From contig NZ_JAKOOW010000001.1 of assembly GCF_022288825.1 (NCBI RefSeq), positions 73,269 through 137,268 on the forward strand: a stretch of 64,000 nt of DNA, written 5' to 3'. Under the pieces are notes generated by a model. The model saw nothing but the letters and a program-made list of their open reading frames with translations, was not told where the DNA came from and did no database searches. The stretch's first letter is position 1; every line of letters begins with the position of its first letter. The DNA is from Kingella pumchi (GTDB lineage: Bacteria > Pseudomonadota > Gammaproteobacteria > Burkholderiales > Neisseriaceae). Below, piece by piece: positions 1-8,131 of this stretch. The position numbers were made by a program, and so were the translations under genes.

Positions 1-168
1 TTCAAACCGGTTTGACGATTTCAAATCGGTTTTTCCGTTTCAGGCTGCCTGAAAGGCAATCGGCATTACTCGGCAGCCGGTGTTTTTACCTGTTTTCTCC
101 CCACCGATAGTTTTCAGGCTGCCTTTCAAACGGAAAAGGCAGCCTGAAAACTTCTTGTGGCGGCAACT

Positions 169-855
169 CTACGCCTGAGCCGCTGCCAGCCAGTCGGCGG
201 GAACGATCAAACGCAAATGCTGCGCATCCAGCTGCCCGCTGCCGAACACTTCCGTCCACGCAGCCACGCATTTCTCGGCGGCATCGGTATCGGCCAGCCC
301 CCAGATTTTTACCCCAGCCCCTTCGGCCGGCAGATGCTCTTTCAGCGCGGCAAACGGCGTGCTGCCGTCTTCCGGCAGTGCGAAGGAAACGAAATCGCAG
401 CCGGCCGCCCAAGCGGTTTGCGCCACATGAAGCAGCTGTTCTTCGGTTTGATACTGCTTGACCATTACCGTCAGCCGCTTTTGGCCGGAGCGGCACAGCT
501 CGGCCACCGTTGCCAGCATATGGCGGCTTTGGGCGGCGGCATCGCTGTCGAAGCCGGCGGCATCGGCCAGCACCAGCACGATGCCGTCGGCACCGAAAGC
601 CAGCGCGGTAGCGGTATCGGCCACCGCCGACACCGGCTCGGCGCCGTCGGGATTGAGCGCGGCGGCAATGGTAACGCCTTTGCTTTTGGGCAGCGCCATC
701 CGCGCGGCGCTCAAGCGATCGGCGGCCACCAGCACCGCGGCGGCGGGCGGCTCGGCTGCCAAGGCGGCGGTGCAGCCCTGTTTGGCAGCGGCATCGTTTT
801 CTGCATTCAGTAGGTCGATTTCCAGCAGGTGGCGAAAATTGGTCGGGGAATCCAT
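169..855 (-). CDS. DeoC-like aldolase-family protein
   Basis: A 228-residue soluble protein with no signal peptide, starting at an ATG. The alternating hydrophobic strands and Ala-rich helices look like a TIM barrel. The stretch from about residue 125 to 160 (VMVKQYQTEEQ, then AGCDFVSFALPEDG) resembles the strand carrying the Schiff-base lysine in deoxyribose-phosphate aldolases, which interconvert deoxyribose 5-phosphate with glyceraldehyde 3-phosphate and acetaldehyde. The overall match is weak, so the substrate is uncertain. The gene stands alone: it ends in a DUS-rich stretch, and a DUS pair separates it from the secreted protein upstream on the same strand. It could equally be a diverged, non-catalytic barrel. 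Confidence 0.55.
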   Translation of the reverse strand: MDSPTNFRHLLEIDLLNAENDAAAKQGCTAALAAEPPAAAVLVAADRLSAARMALPKSKGVTIAAALNPDGAEPVSAVADTATALAFGADGIVLVLADAAGFDSDAAAQSRHMLATVAELCRSGQKRLTVMVKQYQTEEQLLHVAQTAWAAGCDFVSFALPEDGSTPFAALKEHLPAEGAGVKIWGLADTDAAEKCVAAWTEVFGSGQLDAQHLRLIVPADWLAAAQA

Positions 856-964
856 AACTTCGTCCTTTATTGATTGGTTTGTTGTCGCCGGTATTGTTTT
901 CGGCTTTCAGGCTGCTTTAAAGCGTAGGAAAAACGGTTTCAGGCAGCCTGAAACCGTCTGGCGC

Positions 965-1384
965 TTATTCCTGCTCGGCTTGTTCGGCCGGCATCGGCAT
1001 TTCGCTCATTTTGTCGCGGTTCAAATCCAATTCTGCTTCATAGGAAATGCCGCCGGTCCATTTTTCTTTGATGCGGATATCCATTTCCTGCGGGCCGCGG
1101 CGAAACTCCAATGTGGCTTTGCTCGGGCTGACTTTGGCTTTTACGGTGCGAAAACCGTTGTTTTCGGCATTGCTGCGCGCTTCGTCGGCCAAATCGCGGA
1201 TCCGGCCGCGGCGCAGGAAGTATTCGACTTCGAATTTGTCTTCGCCGATGCGGCGCGATTTGACAATCTGACCGCCGTGCGGGCGGAGAATCAGGCGCGG
1301 CACGGGGTCGAAATCGCGTGCTTCAAGCATGGCGGGTGCTGCCAGCAGGGCGGCGGCGGAGAAAGCGGCGAGCAGTTTTTTCAT
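965..1384 (-). CDS. secreted protein of unknown function
   Basis: A 139-residue protein with a clear Sec signal peptide (MKKLLAAFSAAALLAAPAML, likely cleavage near EA-RD). The mature part is about 118 residues, highly charged and cysteine-free, with a basic centre (LRRGRIRDLADEAR) and an acidic, Met/Pro-containing tail ending AEQAEQE. I recognise no family. A DUS pair at 901-955 follows the gene and could act as a terminator. It is probably periplasmic, since there is no lipobox and no second membrane segment. It lies between the DeoC-like gene and the divergent cmk, so context does not suggest a role. Confidence 0.7.
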   Translation of the reverse strand: MKKLLAAFSAAALLAAPAMLEARDFDPVPRLILRPHGGQIVKSRRIGEDKFEVEYFLRRGRIRDLADEARSNAENNGFRTVKAKVSPSKATLEFRRGPQEMDIRIKEKWTGGISYEAELDLNRDKMSEMPMPAEQAEQE

Positions 1385-1574
1385 TGTTTTTCCTAAAAGC
1401 GGTATGGATTGAAAACAGAGCGAATCTTAATCAAAGCGCAACCATTCGGGCAAGTTTGGCGGCGCGGCGAGCGGGGTTTTGTTGCGCCGGCCGGCACAAG
1501 GCAGCCTGAAAGCGGCGGATACGCCTTGTGATAGAATCGCACCCTTTTCCACTTGCTCGCACAGGAAAAACCAA

Positions 1575-2225
1575 ATGCAAAAAGTGATTGCCATCGACGG
1601 CCCCAGCGCATCGGGCAAAGGCACCATTGCCGCACGGGTGGCGCAGGAATTGGGCTGGGCGTATCTTGATTCGGGCGCGCTCTACCGGCTGACCGCGCTG
1701 TATGCGCAGCGGCAGGGCGTGTCGTGGTCGGACGAAGCGGCGTTGGCCGAGCTGGCCGCCGCCTTGCCTGTACGCTTTGCCGGCGGCACCGTCTTTTTGG
1801 CGGACGAAAACGTCGGCAGCGCCATCCGCAGCGAAGAAATCGGCATGGGCGCATCCGCCGTGGCTGCCTTGCCGGCTGTCCGCGCCGCCCTGCTGCAGCG
1901 CCAGCGCGACTTTCTTACCGAGCAGGGTCTGGTGGCCGACGGCCGCGACATGGCTTCGGTGGTGTTCCCGCAGGCGCGGCTGAAAATCTTTCTGACCGCC
2001 GCCGCCGAAGTGCGCGCCTGCCGCCGCGCCAAGCAGCTCGGTTTGCCGTGCGAAGGCTTGGAATACCAGCGCATCGTTGCCGACATCCAAGCGCGCGATC
2101 TGGCCGACAGCCGCCGCACCAGCGCCCCGCTGCGCCAAGAGCCCGATGCGAAGCTGCTCGACACTTCCGATTTGAGCATAGACGAAACGGTAAAAAAAGT
2201 GCTTGATTGGTATCGCGAAAGCTGA
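1575..2225 (+). CDS. cmk: cytidylate kinase
   Basis: Phosphorylates CMP and dCMP with ATP in the cytoplasm. The 216-residue protein opens with the P-loop IDGPSASGKGTIAARV (residues 5-20), characteristic of the Cmk family. It also has the substrate motif YLDSGALYR and, later, VADGRDMASVVFP. Length matches the usual 220-230. I chose the ATG at 1575 because the P-loop must lie at the very N-terminus; a longer reading from 1479 would add 32 residues with no family counterpart. It lies directly upstream of rpsA, the classic bacterial order. An rpsA promoter-like sequence begins just after the stop, so rpsA can also be expressed on its own. Confidence 0.95.
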   Translation: MQKVIAIDGPSASGKGTIAARVAQELGWAYLDSGALYRLTALYAQRQGVSWSDEAALAELAAALPVRFAGGTVFLADENVGSAIRSEEIGMGASAVAALPAVRAALLQRQRDFLTEQGLVADGRDMASVVFPQARLKIFLTAAAEVRACRRAKQLGLPCEGLEYQRIVADIQARDLADSRRTSAPLRQEPDAKLLDTSDLSIDETVKKVLDWYRES

Positions 2226-2233
2226 TTACACGC

Positions 2234-2239
2234 TATAAT
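2234..2239 (+). promoter_or_regulatory. -10 element of a likely rpsA promoter
   Basis: A perfect TATAAT lies 9 bases after the cmk stop and about 113 bases before the rpsA start. No good -35 is found at 17 bp. The long GC-rich leader (2246-2351) that follows could host S1 autoregulation, as known for E. coli rpsA, but this is inferred from position only. The same TATAATC(G/C) pattern recurs before rpoH, glyS and others in this window. Confidence 0.5.
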
Positions 2240-2351
2240 CGCGCATTTTTTCAGGCAGCCTGAAAAACCCAACCCCGCGCCCGCCTGCCAAGGAGGCCGG
2301 CGTTTCCAACCCCAACCCCGCATCCCTTGGCGGTGCAAAGAAAGCAAACTC

Positions 2352-4022
2352 ATGGAAAATTTTGCCCAGTTACTGGAAGAATACTCAGCCAGCCAGGAAA
2401 TGACCCACGGTGAAGTCATCACCGCAGAAGTCGTTGACATTACGGATAAATTCGTAATCGTAAACGCCGGTCTGAAATCCGAATCGCTGATTGATCTGGC
2501 CGAATTCAAAAACCCGCAAGGCGAGTTGGAAGTCAAAGTCGGCGATTTCGTTACCGTGACCATCGAATCGGTGGAAAACGGCTTTGGCGAAACCAAACTT
2601 TCCCGCGAAAAAGCCAAGCGCGCGGCCGACTGGATCACTTTGGAAGAAGCGATGGAAGACGGCCAAATCCTGTCCGGCGTGGTCGGCGGCAAAGTCAAAG
2701 GTGGCCTGACCGTAATGGTCAACAGCATCCGCGCCTTCCTGCCCGGCTCTCTCTTGGACGTGCGTCCGGTGAAAGACACTTCCTACTTTGAAGGCAAAGA
2801 AATCGAATTCAAAGTCATCAAACTGGATAAAAAACGCAATAACGTCGTGGTATCCCGCCGCGCCGTTCTGGAGGAAACCCTCGGCGAAGAGCGCAAAGCC
2901 CTGCTGGAAAACCTTAAAGAAGACAGCGTGGTTAAAGGCATCGTCAAAAACATCACCGACTACGGCGCGTTCGTGGATCTGGGCGGTATCGACGGTCTGC
3001 TGCACATCACCGACCTGGCATGGCGCCGTGTGAAACACCCCAGCGAAGTGCTGGAAGTCGGCCAAGAAGTGGAAGCCAAAGTGCTGCGCTTTGACCAAGA
3101 CAAACAACGCGTATCTCTCGGCCTCAAACAGTTGGGCGAAGATCCGTGGGACGGCCTTGCCCGCCGCTACCCGACCGGCACCCGCCTGTTCGGTAAAGTT
3201 TCCAACCTGACCGACTACGGCGCATTCGTCGAAATCGAACAGGGCATCGAAGGTTTGGTACACGTTTCCGAAATGGACTGGACCAACAAAAACGTCCACC
3301 CGAGCAAAGTCGTACAGCTTGGCGACGAAACCGAAGTGATGATTCTGGACATCGACGAAAACAAACGCCGCATCTCCCTCGGCATGAAACAGTGCCGCCC
3401 CAACCCGTGGCAGGAATTTGAAGCCAACTTCAACAAAGGCGACAAAATCCAAGGCGCAGTCAAATCCATCACCGACTTCGGTATTTTCGTCGGCCTGCCC
3501 GGCAACATCGACGGCTTGGTACACCTTTCCGACCTTTCTTGGAGCGAAGCCGGCGAAGAAGCCGTACGCAAATACAAAAAAGGCGAAGAAGTCGAAGCCG
3601 TGGTACTGGCCATCGACGTCGAAAAAGAACGCATCTCCCTGGGCATCAAACAGCTCGAAGGCGATCCTTTCGGCAACTTCATCAGCGTGAACGACAAAGG
3701 CTCGCTGGTTAAAGGCGAAGTGAAATCCGTTGAAGCCAAAGGCGCCGTTGTCGCCCTGGCCGACGAAGTGGAAGGCTACCTGCCCGCATCCGAATTCGAC
3801 AGCGAGCGCGTGGAAGACCTGACCACCAAACTTAACGCCGGCGACACCGTCGAAGCCGTAATTCTGACCATCGACCGCAAAAACCGCAGCATCAAACTGT
3901 CGGTTAAAGCCAAAGATGCCAAAGAAAACCGCGAAGCCCTCAACAACGTCAACGCAGCCACCGCCAACGCCGGCACCACCAGCCTGGGCGACCTGCTCAA
4001 AGCGTCTTTGGGCAAACAATAA
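2352..4022 (+). CDS. rpsA: 30S ribosomal protein S1
   Basis: The 556-residue ribosomal protein S1 binds the 5' region of mRNA and helps load it on the 30S subunit. It consists of six OB-fold S1 domains, at about residues 20-85, 105-170, 190-260, 275-345, 362-432 and 449-518. The repeats show recurring motifs such as VKNITDYGAFVDLGGIDGLLHITD and RISLGMKQ. Six domains and about 557 residues are typical of proteobacterial S1. Codon use is very regular and the gene contains almost no DUS, as expected for a highly expressed gene. ihfB follows after a 9-bp gap, the conserved rpsA-ihfB order, so the two are probably co-transcribed. Confidence 0.98.
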   Translation: MENFAQLLEEYSASQEMTHGEVITAEVVDITDKFVIVNAGLKSESLIDLAEFKNPQGELEVKVGDFVTVTIESVENGFGETKLSREKAKRAADWITLEEAMEDGQILSGVVGGKVKGGLTVMVNSIRAFLPGSLLDVRPVKDTSYFEGKEIEFKVIKLDKKRNNVVVSRRAVLEETLGEERKALLENLKEDSVVKGIVKNITDYGAFVDLGGIDGLLHITDLAWRRVKHPSEVLEVGQEVEAKVLRFDQDKQRVSLGLKQLGEDPWDGLARRYPTGTRLFGKVSNLTDYGAFVEIEQGIEGLVHVSEMDWTNKNVHPSKVVQLGDETEVMILDIDENKRRISLGMKQCRPNPWQEFEANFNKGDKIQGAVKSITDFGIFVGLPGNIDGLVHLSDLSWSEAGEEAVRKYKKGEEVEAVVLAIDVEKERISLGIKQLEGDPFGNFISVNDKGSLVKGEVKSVEAKGAVVALADEVEGYLPASEFDSERVEDLTTKLNAGDTVEAVILTIDRKNRSIKLSVKAKDAKENREALNNVNAATANAGTTSLGDLLKASLGKQ

Positions 4023-4031
4023 GGCAGCAAC

Positions 4032-4337
4032 ATGACCAAATCGGAATTGATGGCCCGCCTGGCCGAAGTCTTCGTTGCCGAAAACGGCAACCAGCTGCAA
4101 AGCAAAGACATCGAATACAGCGTCAAAGTCCTGGTTGACACCATGACCCGCTCGCTGGCCAAAGGGCAACGCATCGAAATCCGCGGCTTCGGCAGTTTCG
4201 ACCTGAACTACCGTCCGCCGCGCGTCGGCCGCAACCCCAAAACCGGCGAACGTGTGGACGTACCCGCCAAGTACGTTCCCCACTTCAAACCCGGCAAGGA
4301 ATTGCGCGAGCGCGTAAACCAAGCCGCCGGCCAGTAA
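4032..4337 (+). CDS. ihfB: integration host factor subunit beta
   Basis: The 101-residue beta subunit of the DNA-bending heterodimer IHF, which shapes promoters and recombination sites. It shows the HU/IHF fold: an N-terminal helical pair (MTKSELMARLAEVF) and the beta-arm segment GRNPKTGERVDVPAKYVPHFKPGKELRERVN. The intercalating proline lies in GRNPKTG, and the start MTKSELM is typical of IhfB. It sits 9 bp behind rpsA and ends at a strong intrinsic terminator, so it is the last gene of the cmk-rpsA-ihfB unit. Confidence 0.95.
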   Translation: MTKSELMARLAEVFVAENGNQLQSKDIEYSVKVLVDTMTRSLAKGQRIEIRGFGSFDLNYRPPRVGRNPKTGERVDVPAKYVPHFKPGKELRERVNQAAGQ

Positions 4338-4355
4338 AACGGCAAGGCAACCCGG

Positions 4356-4387
4356 CCGCACACCGTCCCAAACGGTGTGCGGTTTTT
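4356..4387 (+). terminator. intrinsic terminator after ihfB
   Basis: An 11-bp perfect stem (CCGCACACCGT / ACGGTGTGCGG) with a 5-base loop is followed by TTTTT. It lies 18 bases after the ihfB stop. Confidence 0.85.
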
Positions 4388-4425
4388 GCTGTTCTGAAAA
4401 ATCAAAAGGCAGCCTGAAAGTTAAA

Positions 4426-4466
4426 AAAGCAGCCTGAAAACGAAAAACCCGTTTTCAGGCTGCTTT
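4426..4466. terminator. bidirectional terminator built from two DUS
   Basis: Two inverted DUS-like units (AAAGCAGCCTGAAAACG and CGTTTTCAGGCTGCTTT) form a long stem between the convergent ihfB and fadD. A-runs and T-runs flank it on both sides. Confidence 0.65.
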
Positions 4467-4478
4467 GTGTGTATCCGC

Positions 4479-6140
4479 TTATTTGTCGCGCAGCTCGCGG
4501 CGCAGGATTTTGCCGACGTTGGACTTGGGCAGCTCGTCGCGGAATTCAATTTCGCGCGGGACTTTGTAGCCAGTCAGCTGGCTGCGGCAGAATTCGATTA
4601 GCTCGTCTTTGGTCAGGCTGGGGTCTTTTTTCACCACGAAAAGTTTGAGCGCTTCACCGGTTTTTTCGCTTTTGACGCCGATACAGGCCACTTCCAGCAC
4701 TTTGGGGTTGTGGGCGACCACGTCTTCGATTTCGTTGGGATAGACGTTGAAGCCGGACACCACAATCAGGTCTTTTTTGCGGTCGACTATCCGCAGCCAG
4801 CCTTGTTCGTTCATCACGACAATGTCGCCGGTTTCCAGCCAGCCGTCGGCATCGAGCACTTTGGCGGTTTCTTCGGGGTGCTGCCAGTAGCCTTTCATCA
4901 CCTGCGGCCCTTTGATCCACAGTTCGCCGGCTTCGCCGATGGCGGCAAAACCGCCGTTGCCGTCGCGCAGCTGCACGTCGGTGCTGGGCAGCGGCAGGCC
5001 GATGCCGCCGCTGTAGGCGGGAATGTTGAGCGGGTTGACGCACACGCCGGGGCTGGCTTCGGTCAGGCCGTAGGCTTCGACGATGGCCTGGCCGGTTTGC
5101 GCCGCCCAGCGCTCGGCCACGGCCTGCTGGGTGGCCATGCCGCCGCTGAGCGTGAGTTTCCAGCTGGAAAAATCGAGCTGTTTGAAGCTGTCTTTATTGA
5201 GCAGGGCGTTAAACAGGGTGTTGACGCCGATAAACACGGTGATGCGGTGTTTGCCCAATTCGGCGATAAAGCCGTCGATGTCGCGCGGATTGGCGATCAG
5301 CACGGCTTTGGAGCCGGCCTGGATGGTAATCATCAGGTTCACGGTGAGCGCGAAAATATGATAAAGCGGCAGCGCGGCGATAAAGACTTCGTGGCCGGGC
5401 TGCAGCTTGCATTTAATCCATTCGGCGCCCTGCATCATGTTGGCGCAGATATTGCCGTGGGTGAGCATCGCACCTTTGGCCACGCCGGTGGTGCCGCCGG
5501 TGTACTGCAAAAAGGCCAGATCTTCGCGCGCCAGCGGCACTTCCTGCAGCGTTTGGGCGCCGCCCTGCGCCAGCGCGCGTTTAAAGGGTACGGCGTGCGG
5601 GATGCGGTAGTCCGGCACTTGTTTGCGCACGCGGCGCAGCACGAAATTAACCAAAGCGCCTTTGAAAAAACCGAGCATATCGCCGACGCTGGCAACGATA
5701 ACGTGTTTGACCTGGGTGCGCGGCAGCACCATTTCCAGCGTATTGGCAAAGTTTTCCAGCACCACGATGGCGGTGGCACCGCTGTCTTTGAGTTGGTGTT
5801 CGAGTTCGCGCGGGGTGTAGAGCGGGTTGGTATTGACCACCACCAGCCCGGCTTGCAGGATGCCGAATACCGCAATCGGGTATTGCAGCAGATTGGGCAT
5901 CATCACCGCTACCCGCTCGCCGCGCGGCAGCTTGAGCACGTTTTGCAGATAGGATGCGAAATCGGCCGCCAGCTTGGCGGTTTGGCGGTAGCTGATTTCT
6001 ACGCCCATGCTGTGAAAGGCGGGTTTGTCGGCAAATTGTTCGACGCTTTGTTTGAATACGTCCACCACCGATTGGTAGCGTTCGGTGTCGATCTCGTGTG
6101 CCACGCCGTTTTCGTAGCTGTCCAGCCAGATTTTTTCCAT
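4479..6140 (-). CDS. fadD: long-chain acyl-CoA synthetase
   Basis: Activates fatty acids to acyl-CoA via an acyl-adenylate, at the inner face of the membrane. The 553-residue protein belongs to the ANL adenylating superfamily. The AMP-binding loop YTGGTTGVAKGAMLTHGN lies at about residues 212-230, then VEAYGLTEASPGV, then the hinge GWLETGDIVVMNEQGWLRIVDRKKDLI. The C-terminal catalytic lysine motif reads PKSNVGKILRRELRDK. Length and motif order match E. coli FadD (561). The ATG at 6140 lies 39 bases downstream of a perfect TATAAT on the same strand. The gene is monocistronic, facing ihfB across a DUS terminator. Specificity for long chains is by family only. Confidence 0.9.
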   Translation of the reverse strand: MEKIWLDSYENGVAHEIDTERYQSVVDVFKQSVEQFADKPAFHSMGVEISYRQTAKLAADFASYLQNVLKLPRGERVAVMMPNLLQYPIAVFGILQAGLVVVNTNPLYTPRELEHQLKDSGATAIVVLENFANTLEMVLPRTQVKHVIVASVGDMLGFFKGALVNFVLRRVRKQVPDYRIPHAVPFKRALAQGGAQTLQEVPLAREDLAFLQYTGGTTGVAKGAMLTHGNICANMMQGAEWIKCKLQPGHEVFIAALPLYHIFALTVNLMITIQAGSKAVLIANPRDIDGFIAELGKHRITVFIGVNTLFNALLNKDSFKQLDFSSWKLTLSGGMATQQAVAERWAAQTGQAIVEAYGLTEASPGVCVNPLNIPAYSGGIGLPLPSTDVQLRDGNGGFAAIGEAGELWIKGPQVMKGYWQHPEETAKVLDADGWLETGDIVVMNEQGWLRIVDRKKDLIVVSGFNVYPNEIEDVVAHNPKVLEVACIGVKSEKTGEALKLFVVKKDPSLTKDELIEFCRSQLTGYKVPREIEFRDELPKSNVGKILRRELRDK

Positions 6141-6178
6141 GGGTTGCGGTTTCCGTTGTGTGGTCGGGAAAGGGGGCG

Positions 6179-6184
6179 ATTATA
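6179..6184 (-). promoter_or_regulatory. -10 element upstream of fadD
   Basis: TATAAT on the minus strand, 39 bases before the fadD ATG. No clear -35 is visible. Confidence 0.45.
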
Positions 6185-6357
6185 GCAAAATTAAACGTTG
6201 TTCCCCGTATCCGCGCCGAAGCGGCCACATACGCGTAAAAAGGAAGCCTGAAAACGAGCGAAGCGAGTTCCAGCGAAGCTAAAACAAGCATTGCAAATAC
6301 GTTTTCAGGCTGCCTTTGGGTGTGCGGCAGACCGTTTTCAGGCTGCCCTATTCTGCC

Positions 6358-7869
6358 TTACAACAAACCGGGCTGACCCAATGCCGGATCGCTGGCGCGG
6401 GCGGCTTCTGCGTCGGCGACGCTCAAGCCTAGTGCTTGGGCGACGCCTGCGGCATAGTCGGGATGACAGCGGGCGCAGTTGCGGATGTGGCGGTATTTGA
6501 TGAAGTCCGGCGCGTCGCCCATTGCGGCGGCGGTGTTGGCAAACAGGGTTTGTTTTTGCTCGTCGCTCATTTTCTCAAACAGCGCTCGCGGCTGGCTGAA
6601 GTAGTCGGCATCGTCTTCGCGGTAGTTCCAATGCGCGGCGTCGCCGTTGATTTTCAAAGGCGGTTCGGCGTATTGCGCCTGTTCCTGCCATTGGCCGAAG
6701 CTATTGGGTTCGTAGTGGATGGCGGAGCCGTAGTTGCCGTCGGCGCGGCCTTGACCGTCGCGGGCGTTGCTGTGCACGGGGCAGCGCGGGCGGTTTACCG
6801 GAATCTGGTGGTGGTTCACGCCCAAGCGGTAGCGCTGCGCGTCGGCGTAGTTAAACAGGCGCGCTTGCAGCATGCGGTCGGGCGAAACGCTGATGCCGGG
6901 CACGAGATTGCTCGGCGCGAAGGCGGATTGTTCGACGTCGGCGAAGAAGTTTTCCGGATTTTTGTTGAGCTCAAACTCGCCCACTTCAATCAGCGGATAG
7001 TCTTTTTTCGGCCAAACTTTGGTCAGGTCAAACGGGTGGTACGGTACTTTTTCAGCGTCCGCTTCGGGCATGATTTGCACGTACATCGTCCATTTCGGGA
7101 AGTCGCCGCGCTCGATGGCTTCATAAAGGTCGCGCTGGTGGCTTTCGCGGTCGTCGGCGATGATGGCGGCGGCCTCGGCGTTGGTCAGGTTTTTAATGCC
7201 CTGCTGGGTGCGGAAATGGAATTTCACCCAGAAACGCTCGTTTTGCGCGTTGATAAAGCTGTAAGTGTGCGAGCCGAAGCCGTGCATGTGGCGGTAGCTG
7301 GCGGGGATGCCGCGGTCGCTCATCACGATGGTGATTTGGTGGAAGGCTTCCGGCAAGAGCGTCCAGAAATCCCAGTTGTTCGTTGCCGAGCGCATATTGG
7401 TGCGCGGGTCGCGTTTTACCGCTTTGTTCAAATCGGGGAATTTGCGCGGGTCGCGCAGGAAGAAGACCGGCGTGTTATTGCCGACCATGTCCCAATTGCC
7501 TTCTTCGGTGTAAAACTTCAGCGCAAAGCCGCGGATGTCGCGCTCGGCATCGGCCGCGCCGCGCTCACCGGCAACGGTAGTAAAGCGGGCGAACATTTCG
7601 GTTTTTTTACCGATTTCGCTGAAGATTTTGGCGCGGGTGTATTTTGTGATGTCGTGGGTGACGGTAAACGTACCAAACGCGCCCGAGCCTTTGGCGTGCA
7701 TGCGCCGCTCGGGGATGACTTCGCGCACGAAGTTGGCGAGTTTTTCGTTCAGCCACAAATCTTGCGCCAAGAGCGGGCCGCGCGCTCCGGCGGTCATGGA
7801 GTTTTGGTTGTCGGCAACGGGGGCGCCATTGTTCATGGTCAGGTGGGTTACAGGGCATTTGTTCATCAT
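6358..7869 (-). CDS. katA: monofunctional haem catalase
   Basis: Breaks hydrogen peroxide into water and oxygen. At 503 residues it is a small-subunit (clade 3) catalase. Distal haem residues are visible: His58 in RRMHAKGSGAFG and Asn131 in MVGNNTPVFFLRD. The proximal haem ligand Tyr341 sits in the signature RLFNYADAQRYRLG. No signal peptide is present, so it is cytoplasmic. The start is a double ATG with the ribosome-binding site AAAGGAAACC. A 27-codon ORF ends 10 bases upstream and shares the promoter at 8013-8041. In pathogenic Neisseria, catalase is controlled by OxyR; whether a true OxyR site is present here is unclear. Confidence 0.97.
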   Translation of the reverse strand: MMNKCPVTHLTMNNGAPVADNQNSMTAGARGPLLAQDLWLNEKLANFVREVIPERRMHAKGSGAFGTFTVTHDITKYTRAKIFSEIGKKTEMFARFTTVAGERGAADAERDIRGFALKFYTEEGNWDMVGNNTPVFFLRDPRKFPDLNKAVKRDPRTNMRSATNNWDFWTLLPEAFHQITIVMSDRGIPASYRHMHGFGSHTYSFINAQNERFWVKFHFRTQQGIKNLTNAEAAAIIADDRESHQRDLYEAIERGDFPKWTMYVQIMPEADAEKVPYHPFDLTKVWPKKDYPLIEVGEFELNKNPENFFADVEQSAFAPSNLVPGISVSPDRMLQARLFNYADAQRYRLGVNHHQIPVNRPRCPVHSNARDGQGRADGNYGSAIHYEPNSFGQWQEQAQYAEPPLKINGDAAHWNYREDDADYFSQPRALFEKMSDEQKQTLFANTAAAMGDAPDFIKYRHIRNCARCHPDYAAGVAQALGLSVADAEAARASDPALGQPGLL

Positions 7870-7878
7870 GGTTTCCTT

Positions 7879-7962
7879 TTATTGCTTGGCGGATTGCTCG
7901 ATTTGGCGGAAGGCGTATTCGTAGCCGGTTTCACATTTTTCATACAGTTGCTGGATCGACAT
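7879..7962 (-). CDS. 27-residue small ORF ahead of katA
   Basis: A short ORF encoding MSIQQLYEKCETGYEYAFRQ followed by IEQSAKQ. It has its own ribosome-binding site (AAAGGAAA, 4 bases before the ATG), and its TAA leads straight into the katA ribosome-binding site, 9 bases before the katA start. The peptide is amphipathic with one cysteine (Cys10) and no membrane segment. It could be a real small protein made with catalase, or a leader peptide affecting katA translation. I know of no assigned function. The good RBS and tight spacing argue against chance. Confidence 0.5.
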   Translation of the reverse strand: MSIQQLYEKCETGYEYAFRQIEQSAKQ

Positions 7963-8012
7963 TTGTTTTCCTTTCGCTTGGGTTTATGCAGCGTGGCTGC
8001 GGTGCGGGGCGG

Positions 8013-8041
8013 AATATATGTTTAAACAAAAGCTATCGCAA
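8013..8041 (-). promoter_or_regulatory. promoter for the small ORF-katA unit
   Basis: Minus strand -35 TTGCGA (8041-8036) and -10 TATATT (8018-8013) with an exact 17-bp spacer. The AT-rich upstream flank contains ATAGTTGCGATAGCT, which partly resembles an OxyR half-site overlapping the -35. Confidence 0.6.
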
Positions 8042-8076
8042 CTATGATTTCAATTTGTTTATTTTAAAACGACGAC

Positions 8077-8116
8077 AAAAAAGCAGCCTGAAAGGGATTT
8101 TCCGCTTTCAGGCTGC
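8077..8116 (-). terminator. DUS-pair terminator after lolD
   Basis: Inverted units GCAGCCTGAAAG and CTTTCAGGCTGC form a 12-bp stem followed, on the minus strand, by TTTTTT. It separates lolD from the katA promoter. Confidence 0.65.
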
Positions 8117-8131
8117 CTGAAAAATAAAGAA

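Noticed and set aside
2385..4361. 658-codon open frame antisense to rpsA and ihfB
   Set aside because: It mirrors rpsA exactly, has a Phe/Gly/Val-rich composition typical of reverse-frame reading of GC-rich codons, no ribosome-binding site and no recognisable domain.
8031..8048. OxyR binding site at the katA promoter
   Set aside because: Only one partial half-site (ATAG...) is visible and the second pair is not in register, so I kept it as a remark rather than a feature.
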